Assembly (NCBI RefSeq): GCF_001879105.1
Contig: NZ_MLCF01000017.1
Coordinates: forward strand, 34,736-98,735
DNA from: Mangrovactinospora gilvigrisea
GTDB lineage: Bacteria > Actinomycetota > Actinomycetes > Streptomycetales > Streptomycetaceae
Direction: 5' to 3'
Length of the DNA: 64,000 bases
Shown: one piece after another, positions 36,500-51,599 of the stretch
How the letters are laid out: the number at the start of each line of letters is the position of its first letter
How positions within the stretch are numbered: position 1 is the first letter of the stretch
Notes under the pieces: model-generated
Database searches by the model: none
What the model was told of the DNA's origin: nothing
What the model saw: the letters and a program-made list of their open reading frames with translations, nothing else
Made by a program: the position numbers and the translations under genes

Positions 36500-38089
36500 T
36501 CAAGCACCGGGCGCGCGAGGGCTTTTCGCGATGCCCGCGGCGGTGGCGAGCCAGGCGTCGACGTCGCCGCGGAAACCGGGGAGCAGCCGCAGCGCCACCG
36601 TCCAGGCGTCGAGGTCCTCGCCGAGCGCGGCGGCGGTGGCGGCGAGGGCCCGGGGCGCCCGGACGGGGTCGGCGAGGACGCGCTCGGCGGTGCGGGGCGG
36701 CTCCCCGGGCCCGTCCGGTGTGCGGGCGGGGACGGGCCCGCCGATCGGGACGCCGTGCCGGGCGAGGCAGCCGAGGATGTCCGGCTGGCTCGCGGCGCCG
36801 AGGCTGCTGCCGAGGTCGGCGATGCCGGCCTCCGCCTCGGCGCGCAGCCGTGCGCGGACCTGGGCGTGCGGGGAGTGCGCGGCGATCGCCTCCAGCACGC
36901 CGAGGCCGCCGGCCTGGTCGCTGCGGTAGTGGCGGCGGTTGCGGTGCAGCCAACCGGCCGCGCGGCGGGCCAGGGCGAGGGTGTCGCGGGGCGGCATCCG
37001 GGCGATGACGCGGGCGGCCTCGTCTGGCCGGGCGTGCTCCAGCAGCAGGTGCAGGGCGTCGAGTGCGGCGCGCTGGGTGGCCACGGGGCTGTCGCGGCGG
37101 TAGGGGAGGGCGGGGACGGTGGTGTGCGGCGCGGTCGCTTTGGCGGTGGCGGCGAGGAGTTCGGGGAGGGTGCCGGGGTACCGGGTGAACGCGTAGGCGG
37201 TGGCGACCAGCTGCGGTCCGCCCAGCGGGTCGAGGGCGGTGCGCAGCGCGTCCAGCATCGGCAGGTACTCGGGGGACGGGCGCCAGGCGGCGTCGGGGCC
37301 GTCGTGGCGCCAGGCGCCGGCGGCGTCGTAGGGGACGAGGAGCCGCGCCAGGTCGCGGACGGGCGCGGTGCCGGTGACGATCCCGGCGGGGTCCAGGCCC
37401 TGCGCGCGGACGGCGCGCACGGCGACGGCGCGCAGCGGCCCCGCCGGGACGGGGGCGTGGGTGCGGTGGTCGAGGAAGGCGCGCACCAGGTCGGGCGGGA
37501 GCGCCCCGGGCAGCGCGGCGAGGAGTGCGGCGCGCACCGGGAGCGGCAGGTGGCGCCGCGCGTGCAGCGCGGGCAGCGCGGCGACCAGGGCGTCGGGGTC
37601 GTGCGGGATCGCGAGGTGGTGCGCGGCGCCCTCCGGGTCGGCGCGCAGCAGGGTGACGAGGTGGGCGGGGGCGAGCGGGGCGAAGGGGGCGCCGGTGGTG
37701 ACGGCGTGCCACTCGGCGTCGGTGAGGCCGTCGGCCTCCCCGAGGGCGGCGGCGGTGGCGGCGGGGTGGTGCGGGAGCAGGGGGCGCAGCGCGTCGGGGG
37801 CGTCGCCGTCCCGGGGGCGGACGGTGCCGCGTGCGGCGAGCAGGTGGCGGACGGCCGGGGTGGCCATGGCGTGGCGGTAGACGTCGGCGCCGCGGCGGGC
37901 GAGGCGGAGCACCTGGCGGGGCGTCAGCATCGGGTTCCCGGCGGTGGCCTCCGGCGGGAGGGCGTCGACGAGGGCGTCGGGCAGGGCCCCGCGGAGCACG
38001 GACGCCGGGTCGGGGAGGCGGTCCAGCAGGTCGCGGAGGAGGCGCGGGGGGACGGCGGGCGCGAGGAGGTGGAGGGGGTGGCTGCTCAC
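36500..38089 (-). CDS. unknown protein, paralog 3 of a tandem three-gene family
   Basis: A 529-residue helical protein and the promoter-proximal member of the set. Shared blocks include RRHLPLPVRAALLAALPGAL, TAPVRDLARLLVPY, YPGTLPELLAATAKA and the C-terminal DAWTVALRLLPGFRGDVDAW. It is rich in Leu, Ala, Arg and His and lacks export signals. The GTG at 38089 (VSSHPLHLLAPAVPP) is the most likely start, but its ribosome site is weak, and the frame stays open upstream to about 38170. It shows less similarity to paralogs 1 and 2 in its N-terminal half than they do to each other. Confidence 0.75.
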   Translation of the reverse strand: MSSHPLHLLAPAVPPRLLRDLLDRLPDPASVLRGALPDALVDALPPEATAGNPMLTPRQVLRLARRGADVYRHAMATPAVRHLLAARGTVRPRDGDAPDALRPLLPHHPAATAAALGEADGLTDAEWHAVTTGAPFAPLAPAHLVTLLRADPEGAAHHLAIPHDPDALVAALPALHARRHLPLPVRAALLAALPGALPPDLVRAFLDHRTHAPVPAGPLRAVAVRAVRAQGLDPAGIVTGTAPVRDLARLLVPYDAAGAWRHDGPDAAWRPSPEYLPMLDALRTALDPLGGPQLVATAYAFTRYPGTLPELLAATAKATAPHTTVPALPYRRDSPVATQRAALDALHLLLEHARPDEAARVIARMPPRDTLALARRAAGWLHRNRRHYRSDQAGGLGVLEAIAAHSPHAQVRARLRAEAEAGIADLGSSLGAASQPDILGCLARHGVPIGGPVPARTPDGPGEPPRTAERVLADPVRAPRALAATAAALGEDLDAWTVALRLLPGFRGDVDAWLATAAGIAKSPRAPGA

Positions 38090-38149
38090 ACCGCGTAGGA
38101 CTCCGCGGTCCGCGCCGCCGGTTGCCCCGTCCGCCCGGCGCCGGCCCCG

Positions 38150-38232
38150 CCCCGGAACCCGGCACCCCACCCGGGGTCCCCGCGGTGCGGGGTCCGGATG
38201 GGGTGCCGGGGCGTGCCTGGGCGCAGGGGCGG
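38150..38232. repeat. two inverted dispersed-repeat copies upstream of paralog 3
   Basis: CCCGGCACCCCACCCGGGG (about 38158-38176) and GGATGGGGTGCCGGGGCG followed by GGGGCGGC (about 38197-38230) form a large hairpin between the MFS stop and paralog 3. The motif is the one that bounds the 5.75-6.33 kb spacer. Here it probably terminates the MarR-MFS transcript. Confidence 0.55.
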
Positions 38233-38239
38233 CGGGCCG

Positions 38240-44403
<6,164 letters not shown>

Positions 44404-44407
<4 letters not shown>

Positions 44408-45057
44408 GAGACGGCTCCTGCGAGGACGGCCACCGGGACGCTGAGGAAGCCGGCGGTGAGGACGGCGGCGAGGGCGGTGCCGAGGGCGGCGAAGGCGCGC
44501 TGCCGGCCGGCCGCGACGCCGAGGGTGCGGGCGGCCGAGCGCAGCCCGTGCTGGACGTGCAGGCCGAGCAGTACGACGGCGAGCATGTAGAAGACCGCGA
44601 CGTACCAGCGGTCGAAGCTGGCCGTCAGGTTCTGGTACGGGTGCCCCTCGGTGAAGTGCGGGTTGGCGTCGCCCGTCGTCAGGTCGAGGATGTGGAAGAC
44701 GACGAAGAGCGCGAGGATCGCGCCGCCGTAGCGCAGCGTGCGCGTGGCGTAGGTGCTGCTCGCCGGCGGCGCGTGCCGGTAGCGGACGGGCCGGGCCGCG
44801 CGGTCCCGCTTGGTGAGCACGATCGCCGAGCCGATGTGGCCGACGACGGAGACCACCAGCACCACCCGCAGGATCCACAGGAACCAGCCGTAGTGCAGGA
44901 ACGGGATGAGCAGGGTCCGCAGCCAGTGCGAGTACGCGTTGAAGTCCTCCGGACCGAAGAAGATCTTGAGGTTGCCGAGCATGTGGAGGACGAGGAACGC
45001 CAGCATGACGATTCCGGTGACCGCCATCAGCGCCTTGAGCGCGATCGTGGTGCGCAT
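44404..45057 (-). CDS. sdhC: succinate dehydrogenase cytochrome b556 subunit (five-helix type)
   Basis: A 217-residue membrane protein with five hydrophobic helices (about residues 5-27, 53-77, 95-115, 138-160 and 180-205). Candidate haem ligands are the histidines in [15 protein letters not shown]-preceding [15 protein letters not shown] and [10 protein letters not shown]. It anchors SdhAB and reduces menaquinone. The ATG at 45057 follows ribosome-site-like purines; an in-frame ATG 39 bases upstream is less likely. It heads sdhCAB and is divergent from the LysR gene. Confidence 0.93.
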
Positions 45058-45096
45058 GTCACCCGACGCTAGGGCCGGATGGCCCCAGAGGTCCAA

Positions 45097-45132
45097 GACA
45101 TGATGGATGTCGTCTCCATAGCCGGAGGCTAT
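45097..45132. promoter_or_regulatory. two perfect palindromes, candidate LysR operators
   Basis: GACATGATGGATGTC (45097-45111, 5-5-5) and ATAGCCGGAGGCTAT (45118-45132, 6-3-6, containing T-N11-A) lie in the 95-bp divergent spacer between sdhC and the LysR gene. The T-N11-A site, 20 bases before the LysR GTG, fits the recognition site of LysR regulators, with the other as an activation site towards sdhC. Confidence 0.6.
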
Positions 45133-45152
45133 TCACGCGCTACGCTGTCGCC

Positions 45153-46040
45153 GTGCAGCTGCAGCAGTTGGCCTACTTCGTCGCCGTCGCCGAGACGCGC
45201 CACTTCACCCGCGCCGCCGAGCGCATGTATGTCGCCCAGCCCTCCCTCAGCAAGCAGATAGGCGTGCTGGAGGCCGAGTTGGGCACCCCGCTCTTCGTCC
45301 GCACCCGCGGCAACATCACCCTCACCGCGGCCGGCGAGACCCTGCTCCCCATCGCCCGCCGCATCCTCGCCGACGTCGACACCGCCCGCGTCGAGGTGCA
45401 GGAGCTCGCCCAGCTGCGCCGCGGCCGGCTGCGGCTCGGCGCCACCCCCAGCCTGATGACGGGCCTGCTCCCGCCGGTGCTCCGGCGCTTCCGGGACCGC
45501 TGGCCCGGGGTGGAGCTGGTGGTCGAGGAGTCCGGCTCCCACGACCTCGTCCAGGACCTACACGAGGGCCGGCTGGAGGTCGCCCTGGTGGTGCTCCCGC
45601 TGCCCCGCCAGGACCTGCCGCTCACCACCACCCGGCTGCTCCACGAGGACCTGGTGCTGATCACCTCCGGCGACGACGAGGACGAGCGGGACGGGCCGCT
45701 CGGCATCGAGGCGCTGCGCGATCTGCCGCTGGTGATGTTCCGCCGCGGGTACGACCTGCGCGACCTCACCGTCGCCGCCTGCCGCGACGCCGGCTTCGAG
45801 CCGGCCTTCGCGGTGGAGGGCGGCGAGATGGACGCGGTCATCGGCTTCGTCCGCGCCGGTCTCGGCGCGGCCGTCGTCCCCGGCACCGTCGCGATGGCCA
45901 ACCCCGGGCTGCGCGCCCGGCGCTTCCGCTCGCCCGGACTCACCCGGGTGGTGGCGCTCGCCCACCGGAGGGACGTCCAACCGTCACGGGCGGCGCGCGA
46001 GTTCCGGGCCCTCCTCCTCGACGAGCTCGGGACCGGCTAA
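45153..46040 (+). CDS. LysR-family transcriptional regulator
   Basis: A 295-residue regulator. The N-terminal winged helix-turn-helix (1-60: MQLQQLAYFVAVAETRHFTR, then AERMYVAQPSLSKQIGVLE) is classic, followed by a two-lobed effector-binding domain (about 90-290). The divergent position and the palindromes in the spacer point to control of sdhCAB and of its own gene. A TACGCT hexamer 6 bases before the GTG suggests a leaderless transcript. The effector is unknown; a C4-dicarboxylate would make metabolic sense but is inference. Confidence 0.93.
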   Translation: MQLQQLAYFVAVAETRHFTRAAERMYVAQPSLSKQIGVLEAELGTPLFVRTRGNITLTAAGETLLPIARRILADVDTARVEVQELAQLRRGRLRLGATPSLMTGLLPPVLRRFRDRWPGVELVVEESGSHDLVQDLHEGRLEVALVVLPLPRQDLPLTTTRLLHEDLVLITSGDDEDERDGPLGIEALRDLPLVMFRRGYDLRDLTVAACRDAGFEPAFAVEGGEMDAVIGFVRAGLGAAVVPGTVAMANPGLRARRFRSPGLTRVVALAHRRDVQPSRAAREFRALLLDELGTG

Positions 46041-46083
46041 GGTCCCACGGGACGCGAACGCGTAAGAGAGAGGTCAAAACCAC

Positions 46084-46737
46084 ATGTCAGCAGCCGACGG
46101 TGGCTTTGTCGCGGACACGGCAGACGTCGATCCGCGCGCCCGGCTGGGCGCCGGGACCAAGGTCTGGCAGCTCGCCCAGATCCGCGAGGACGCCCGCCTC
46201 GGCGCGGACTGCATCGTGGGCCGGGGCGCCTACGTCGGCACCGGCGTCGTCCTCGGCGACCGCGTCAAGCTCCAGAACTACGCCCTCGTCTACGAGCCCG
46301 CCCGGCTGGAGGACAACGTCTTCGTCGGCCCCGCCGCCGTGCTGACCAACGACCGCTACCCGCGCTCCACCGACCCGGACGGCGCCCTCAAGGGCGGCGG
46401 CGACTGGGAGGCCGAGGGCGTCACCGTCCGCGAGGGCGCCGCCATCGGGGCCCGCGCCGTGGTCGTCGCCGGCGTCGAGGTCGGACGCTGGGCGCTGGTC
46501 GCCGCCGGCGCCGTGGTCACCAAGGACGTCCCCGAGTTCGCCCTGGTCGCTGGCTGCCCGGCGCGCCGGATCAACTGGGTGGGCCGGGCCGGCGTCCCCC
46601 TGGAGCCGCTGCCTGAGCCCGGTGAGGGCCCGGCCCGCTACCACTGCCCCCGCACCGGCGACCGGTTCGAGGAGCATCCCGCGCCGGACGGCGGCGTCCG
46701 GCTGCGACCCGTGCCGACGCCTTCCCGCGACCGATGA
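46084..46737 (+). CDS. hexapeptide-repeat acetyltransferase (WbpD/WlbB-like)
   Basis: A 217-residue left-handed beta-helix protein with many hexapeptide turns (VDPRARLGAGTKVWQLAQIR, ADCIVGRGAYVGTGVVLGDR, VTVREGAAIGARAVVVAGVEV) and the tail VPEFALVAGCPARRINWVG that caps such transferases. Relatives acetylate amino groups on UDP-sugars for wall or O-antigen polysaccharides. The last 40 residues are hydrophilic and non-conserved. It overlaps a possible start of the next gene (ATGA), tying it to the sugar ABC operon, an unusual pairing. Confidence 0.88.
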   Translation: MSAADGGFVADTADVDPRARLGAGTKVWQLAQIREDARLGADCIVGRGAYVGTGVVLGDRVKLQNYALVYEPARLEDNVFVGPAAVLTNDRYPRSTDPDGALKGGGDWEAEGVTVREGAAIGARAVVVAGVEVGRWALVAAGAVVTKDVPEFALVAGCPARRINWVGRAGVPLEPLPEPGEGPARYHCPRTGDRFEEHPAPDGGVRLRPVPTPSRDR

Positions 46738-46757
46738 GCCGAGAGGACCGTAGGACC

Positions 46758-47789
46758 ATGACGCCTACTCAAGATCGCCCACGGCAACGGCGCCGAAGGC
46801 CCTGGCGCGCCCTGCTCGCGGTGGCGGCCCTGGCCCTCACCGCGGCCGCCTGCACCGGACCCACCGCGACCTCGCCGAACGCCACCGCGGCGCCCAGCGA
46901 GACGGCCAAGGGGGTCTCCGGCAAGCACAACGGCTACCGGTTCGCAGTGGTCACCCACGGCACCGCCGGCGACATGTTCTGGAACGTCGTCAAGAACGGT
47001 GCCGTGCAGGCCGGCAAGGACCTCAAGGACAAGGTCAGCTACTACTCCGACGGCGACCCCGGCGCCCAGTCCAAGCTGATCGACAACGCGGTCGCCCAGC
47101 ACGTGGACGGCCTGGTCGTCTCGATGGCCAACCCGCCCGCCCTCAAGGCGTCGATCCAGCGCGCCGTGCAGGCCGGCATCCCGGTGGTGACGATCAACTC
47201 CGGCGAGGAGCAGTCCGCCGCCTACGGCGCCATCGGCCACGTCGGCCAGAACGAGTCCGTGGCCGGCGAGGCCGCCGGCAAGCGCTTCGCCCAGGCGGGC
47301 AAGCACAAGCTGCTCTGCGTCATCCACGAGGCCGGCAACGTCGGGCAGAACCAGCGCTGCGACGGCGCCGCCAAGGGCTTCGGCGGCACTACCAAGCGCC
47401 TCCAGGTGGACATCTCCAACCCGACCGACACCCGGGCCCGCATCCAGGGCGCCCTGCAGGCGGACCCGTCCATCGACGCCGTCCTCACCCTCAACTCGCA
47501 GGTCGCGGCGCTGGCTGTGAAGGCCAAGGCGGGGGCGAACGCCAAGGCGGCCATCGCCACCTTCGACCTCAACGCCGACGTGGTCAACGAGATCAAGGGC
47601 GGGCAACTGCTCTTCGCCGTCGACCAGCAGCAGTACGAGCAGGGCTATCTGCCGATCGTCATGCTCAGCCTCTACCTGAACAACGGGAACACGGTGGGCG
47701 GCGGCAAGCCGGTCCTCACCGGGCCCGCCTTCGTCGACAAGAGCAATGTCAACACCGTCGGCCAGTACGTGGATCGGGGGACGCGATGA
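46758..47789 (+). CDS. sugar ABC transporter substrate-binding lipoprotein
   Basis: A 343-residue lipoprotein of the periplasmic-binding-protein type I (ribose/fructose, FrcB-like) family. A signal peptide with a highly basic N-terminus leads to the lipobox LTAAAC, with C32 the lipidated residue. The mature protein has FAVVTHGTAGDMFWNVVKNG, SYYSDGDPGAQSKLID and IPVVTINSGEE. It captures a monosaccharide or polyol outside the membrane. An upstream ATG at 46734, overlapping the previous stop, is an alternative start. The permease start overlaps its stop as ATGA. Confidence 0.93.
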   Translation: MTPTQDRPRQRRRRPWRALLAVAALALTAAACTGPTATSPNATAAPSETAKGVSGKHNGYRFAVVTHGTAGDMFWNVVKNGAVQAGKDLKDKVSYYSDGDPGAQSKLIDNAVAQHVDGLVVSMANPPALKASIQRAVQAGIPVVTINSGEEQSAAYGAIGHVGQNESVAGEAAGKRFAQAGKHKLLCVIHEAGNVGQNQRCDGAAKGFGGTTKRLQVDISNPTDTRARIQGALQADPSIDAVLTLNSQVAALAVKAKAGANAKAAIATFDLNADVVNEIKGGQLLFAVDQQQYEQGYLPIVMLSLYLNNGNTVGGGKPVLTGPAFVDKSNVNTVGQYVDRGTR

Positions 47790-48829
47790 GCGCCGGAAGC
47801 ACAGCCGTCGTCCCCGAGCTGGCCAGGCCGCCGCGGCTGGTCGACCGGCTGGTGGCCCGCCCCGAGATCGGCTCGCTGCTCGGCGCGGTGCTGGTCTTCG
47901 TCTTCTTCACCCTGATCACCGATCAGTTCCTCACCGTGAAGGGCGTCTCCAACTGGCTGGACGACGCCTCCACGCTGGGCATCATGGCGGTGACCGTCGC
48001 CATGCTGATGATCGGCGGCGAGTTCGACCTCTCCACGGGCGTCAACACCGCCTCCACCGGACTGGTCACCGGGATCCTCGCCACCCAGGCGCACTGGAAC
48101 GTCTGGCTCGCTCTGCTGGTCTCGCTGGTCTTCGCGCTGCTGGTCGGGCTCGTCAACGGGCTGCTGGTGGTGCGCACCGGGCTGCCGAGCTTCATCATCA
48201 CGCTCGGCATGTTCCTCGCCCTGCAGGGCCTCAACCTGGGCGTGACGCGGGCCGTCACCGGCAATGTGCAGATCTCCGGGGTGGGTGCCGCGCACGGCTA
48301 CGAGTCGGCCGGGTACTTCCTCGCCTCGACGTTCCGCATCGGCGGCACCCCGTTCCCGGTCTCCATCCTCTGGTGGATCGGCGCCACGGCCCTGCTCTCC
48401 GGGGTGCTGCTCAAGACCCGGTTCGGCAACTGGGTGTTCGCCGCGGGCGGCGCGCCGCTCCAGGCGCGGGCGGTCGGCGTCCCGGTGCGCTCCACCAAGG
48501 TGGCGCTCTTCATGCTCACCGGGCTGGGCGCCTGGCTGGTCGGCAACATCAACGTGCTGCGCTACACCACCGTCCAGGCCAACCAGGGCATCGGGCTGGA
48601 GCTGCAGTACATCGTCGCCGCGGTGATCGGCGGCTGCCTGATGACCGGCGGCTTCGGCTCGGTCGTCGGCGCGGCGATCGGCGCGCTGCTGTTCGGGATG
48701 GTCCGGCAGGGCATCGTCTTCGCCGACTGGAACAGCGACTGGTTCATGCTCTTCCTCGGCGTGCTGCTGCTCGTCGCGGTACTGGCCAACGACGTGTTCC
48801 GCCGCCGTGCGGAACGGATGAGGCGGTGA
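47786..48829 (+). CDS. sugar ABC transporter permease (FrcC/RbsC-like)
   Basis: A 347-residue inner-membrane permease with about ten helices, containing the family segments [34 protein letters not shown] (in part) and the EAA-like [21 protein letters not shown] near residue 278. One permease presumably forms a homodimer. It sits in a tight operon, SBP-permease-ATPase, with ATGA overlap upstream and a 7-base gap downstream. Confidence 0.94.
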   Translation: MSAGSTAVVPELARPPRLVDRLVARPEIGSLLGAVLVFVFFTLITDQFLTVKGVSNWLDDASTLGIMAVTVAMLMIGGEFDLSTGVNTASTGLVTGILATQAHWNVWLALLVSLVFALLVGLVNGLLVVRTGLPSFIITLGMFLALQGLNLGVTRAVTGNVQISGVGAAHGYESAGYFLASTFRIGGTPFPVSILWWIGATALLSGVLLKTRFGNWVFAAGGAPLQARAVGVPVRSTKVALFMLTGLGAWLVGNINVLRYTTVQANQGIGLELQYIVAAVIGGCLMTGGFGSVVGAAIGALLFGMVRQGIVFADWNSDWFMLFLGVLLLVAVLANDVFRRRAERMRR

Positions 48830-48836
48830 CGGGCCC

Positions 48837-49625
48837 ATGAGCGAGCATCAGACACTCGTCGAGGCGCGCGGCGTCGGCAAGATGTACGGGAGCGTCAAGG
48901 CGCTCGACGACGTCTCGGTGACGGTCAACGCGGGCGAGGTGACCTGCGTCCTCGGCGACAACGGCGCCGGGAAGTCCACCCTGATCAAGATCCTCGCCGG
49001 GGTGCACCAGCATGACTTCGGCCACCTGCTCATCGGCGGTGAGGAGGTGCGGCTCTCCTCGCCGAGGGACGCGCTGGACCGGGGGATCGCCACGGTCTAC
49101 CAGGACCTGGCGGTGGTGCCGCTGATGAGCGTGTGGCGGAACTTCTTCCTCGGCTCGGAGCCGCGGAAGAGCATCGGCCCGCTGAAGATCATCGACAGCC
49201 GCGGCGCCCGGGACACCGCCCGCAAGGCGCTCGCCGAGCTGGGCATCAACCTGCGCAACGTCGAGCAGCCGGTGGGCACGCTCTCCGGCGGCGAGCGGCA
49301 GTGCGTGGCGATCGCCCGGGCGGTGCACTTCGGCGCCAAGGTGCTGATCCTGGACGAGCCGACCGCGGCGCTGGGCGTCAAGCAGGCGGGCATCGTGCTC
49401 CGCCAGGTCGCGGCGGCCCGCGACCGCGGCCTGGGCGTCGTCCTGATCACCCACAACCCGCACCACGCGTATCCGGTCGGGGACCGGTTCCTGCTGCTCA
49501 AGCGGGGCGCGGCGCTGGGCAACTACGAGAAGGCGGACATCTCCCTGGAGGAGCTCACCCGCCAGATGGCCGGCGGCGCCGAGCTGGAGGCGCTGGAGCA
49601 CGAGCTGCGCGGCGTCGAGGGCTGA
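48837..49625 (+). CDS. sugar ABC transporter ATP-binding protein (FrcA-like, single NBD)
   Basis: A 262-residue ATPase with Walker [10 protein letters not shown] (about 39-47), Q-loop [10 protein letters not shown], signature LSGGERQ, Walker B VLILDEP and the H-loop [10 protein letters not shown]. Unlike RbsA/XylG it has a single nucleotide-binding domain, as in fructose-type FrcA systems. It completes the importer encoded by the three genes. The sugar cannot be read from sequence; no kinase or catabolic gene is adjacent. Confidence 0.94.
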   Translation: MSEHQTLVEARGVGKMYGSVKALDDVSVTVNAGEVTCVLGDNGAGKSTLIKILAGVHQHDFGHLLIGGEEVRLSSPRDALDRGIATVYQDLAVVPLMSVWRNFFLGSEPRKSIGPLKIIDSRGARDTARKALAELGINLRNVEQPVGTLSGGERQCVAIARAVHFGAKVLILDEPTAALGVKQAGIVLRQVAAARDRGLGVVLITHNPHHAYPVGDRFLLLKRGAALGNYEKADISLEELTRQMAGGAELEALEHELRGVEG

Positions 49626-49633
49626 AGGCGGAC

Positions 49634-49766
49634 CTAGTGCCCCTCCCGGCAAGGTTTGCCCCGTCGCGCCGCCCGGCACGCACTCCCCCAGACTCCGTCC
49701 GGGAGGTGCCCCCTGCCGCACCGAACGACGCTCCTTCCGGGCAAACCCTGCCGGTCACGGCACTAG
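49634..49766. mobile_element. MITE-like element, 133 bp with about 28-bp imperfect terminal inverted repeats
   Basis: CTAGTGCC...CCGGCAAGGTTTGCCC (49634-49661) matches the reverse complement of 49739-49766 with about five mismatches. CTAG is present at both ends, in keeping with IS5-type YTAR targets. The interior holds no gene. It lies between the convergent ABC ATPase and LCP genes, an insertion site that breaks neither. Its repeats differ from those of the element at 21.2 kb, so it belongs to another family. Confidence 0.7.
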
Positions 49767-49802
49767 CGCCCCGCAAGGGGTGCGGGGCCTGCGGCATGTC
49801 CC

Positions 49803-51488
49803 CTACTTGGCACACTGGTTCGTGTCGTTCGCCTGGACGTGCTGCAGGTCCGCCGGGGCCTTCTTCGGTGCCTGCACCGGCGTCCCCGGGGAGGTGAAGT
49901 CCTTCCCGAGCGTCAGCACCAGCTGCTGCCCTGCCGAGGCCGAAGGCTTCAGGGCGGAGTCGGGCAGCCCGAAGTCCTCCACCAGCCGCTTCGCCTCCGC
50001 CTCCTGCCCCGGCGCGTAGACCAGCGTCGTCGCCGGCCGGGGCGCCGCGTTGAGGCCGTTGCTGGAGAGCCGGTAGCCCTTCTGGTTCTGCATCCAGTCG
50101 ATGGTCTCCTGCGCCTGGCCGATCACGCCGCTGCCGTTGACCACCTTGACCCGCACCTCCGCGGCCGCCGCCGCGTTCGCCTTGGCGACGCGCGCCGCGG
50201 GCCCGTTCGCCGCCGCCTTCTTCGCCGCCGCGGCCTTCTTCTTCTTGACCGCGGTGAGCGACTCGTCCTCGCGGACCATCCGGAACAGCGACTGGGCGTC
50301 ACCCGGCTTGAGGACCACCCAGTTCTTGTTGTTCGGGTCGTCGATCACCGGGACGGTGGCGAAGGTGATGTTCTTGGTGTCGACGTCGCCCAGGTCGCGG
50401 GCGAGCCCCTCCAGCTTGGCGATCGAGCCGATGCCGCTGTCCACGGTGAGCGCCTTGGTGGCGGCGTCCGCCAGCGACCACAGCTTGGTGGGGTCGGTGA
50501 GCGTCCCATTGCTCTTGATCTTGCGGATCAGCGAGCTGAGGAACTGCTGCTGCAGCGGAATGCGCGTCAGGTCGCCGCCGAAGCCCACCGAGTGGCGGGT
50601 GCGGACGAAGGCGAGCGCCTGGTCGCCCTTGACGATGTGCCGGCCGGCCGTCATGTGGAGGTGGGACTTGGGGTCGTCGATGTCGTGCGCCGCGCAGACC
50701 GGCACCCCGCCGACCGCGTCCGAGAGCGTCTTCACCGCCTCGAAGTTCACCATCATGAAGTGGTTGATCGTGATGCCCATCAGCTGCTCGGTGGTCTTCC
50801 AGGTACAGCCGGGGTCCCGGTCGTCCTGGCCGAGGCTGGTGTTGAACTGGACGTTCTTCGAGCCCGGGATGGTCTTGTTGCCGGTCTGGCACTCCGGGAC
50901 GTCGGTGATCAGGTCGCGCGGGATGCTCACCGCGGTGGCGTTGGAGCGGTCCGCGGAGACATGCAGCAGGATCGTGGTGTCGGCGTGGCCGACGCTGCCG
51001 GTGTCGCCGTAGGTGCTGCCCAGGCCCTTTCGGCTGTCGGTGCCCAGGATCAGGATGTTGAGCGGGCCGTGGTCGTCGTCCGCGCGGCTGCCGCCGGGGT
51101 GGACGTCCATGGAGTTGATGTTCCCGTTGAAGTGCTGGTAGACGCCGTAGGCCGCGGCGGCCCCGCCGATCAGCACGAAGGCGACCGTGCCGGCCACCCA
51201 GGGCAGCACCCGGCGCTTGCCGGCCCGGCCGCCCTTCCCGCCGCGGCGCCGCGCGGCGCGCCCGCCGGGACGTCCGCCGCTCCTGCCGCCACCCCCGCCG
51301 CCGCCGCTCCTGCCGCCACCGCCTCCGGCGCCGCCGCGCCCGTGCCCGTGCCCGCCGGACTGGGCGGGCACCGGCGGCGCCGGGACGATCTCCATGGGCC
51401 GGGTGTCGCCAGGACTGCGCAGTTGGTACTCGCCGGTCGCGGGGTCACGCACCCACTGGTCCGCCGGGTCGACGTCTCCGGTCGCCAC
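49803..51488 (-). CDS. LCP glycopolymer ligase with LytR_C domain, third of four
   Basis: A 561-residue LCP protein. A cytosolic N-terminus (1-92) contains a long Gly/Arg/Ser-rich stretch (about 45-90); one helix (about 94-116); LCP domain (about 140-380) with NILILGTDSRKG, HADTTILLHVS, VSIPRDLITD and VRTRHSVGFGGDLTRIPLQQ; a Lys/Ala-rich linker; then a LytR_C domain (about 450-530: VRVKVVNGSGVIGQAQETID). The GTG start at 51488 follows GGAAGGGACGGGGA. The LytR_C domain sets it apart from the other three LCP proteins here. It lies 111 bases downstream of the fourth LCP gene. Confidence 0.92.
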   Translation of the reverse strand: MATGDVDPADQWVRDPATGEYQLRSPGDTRPMEIVPAPPVPAQSGGHGHGRGGAGGGGGRSGGGGGGGRSGGRPGGRAARRRGGKGGRAGKRRVLPWVAGTVAFVLIGGAAAAYGVYQHFNGNINSMDVHPGGSRADDDHGPLNILILGTDSRKGLGSTYGDTGSVGHADTTILLHVSADRSNATAVSIPRDLITDVPECQTGNKTIPGSKNVQFNTSLGQDDRDPGCTWKTTEQLMGITINHFMMVNFEAVKTLSDAVGGVPVCAAHDIDDPKSHLHMTAGRHIVKGDQALAFVRTRHSVGFGGDLTRIPLQQQFLSSLIRKIKSNGTLTDPTKLWSLADAATKALTVDSGIGSIAKLEGLARDLGDVDTKNITFATVPVIDDPNNKNWVVLKPGDAQSLFRMVREDESLTAVKKKKAAAAKKAAANGPAARVAKANAAAAAEVRVKVVNGSGVIGQAQETIDWMQNQKGYRLSSNGLNAAPRPATTLVYAPGQEAEAKRLVEDFGLPDSALKPSASAGQQLVLTLGKDFTSPGTPVQAPKKAPADLQHVQANDTNQCAK

Positions 51489-51599
51489 TCCCCGTCCCTT
51501 CCGCTTCGATTCCGCTTGCGATCACGCCACAGTAGCGGTCAAGTTCAGCGGTTCCGGGTGGCTTGCGGCAAATCGGTCCGGGCGGCGGAGGGCTGAATG

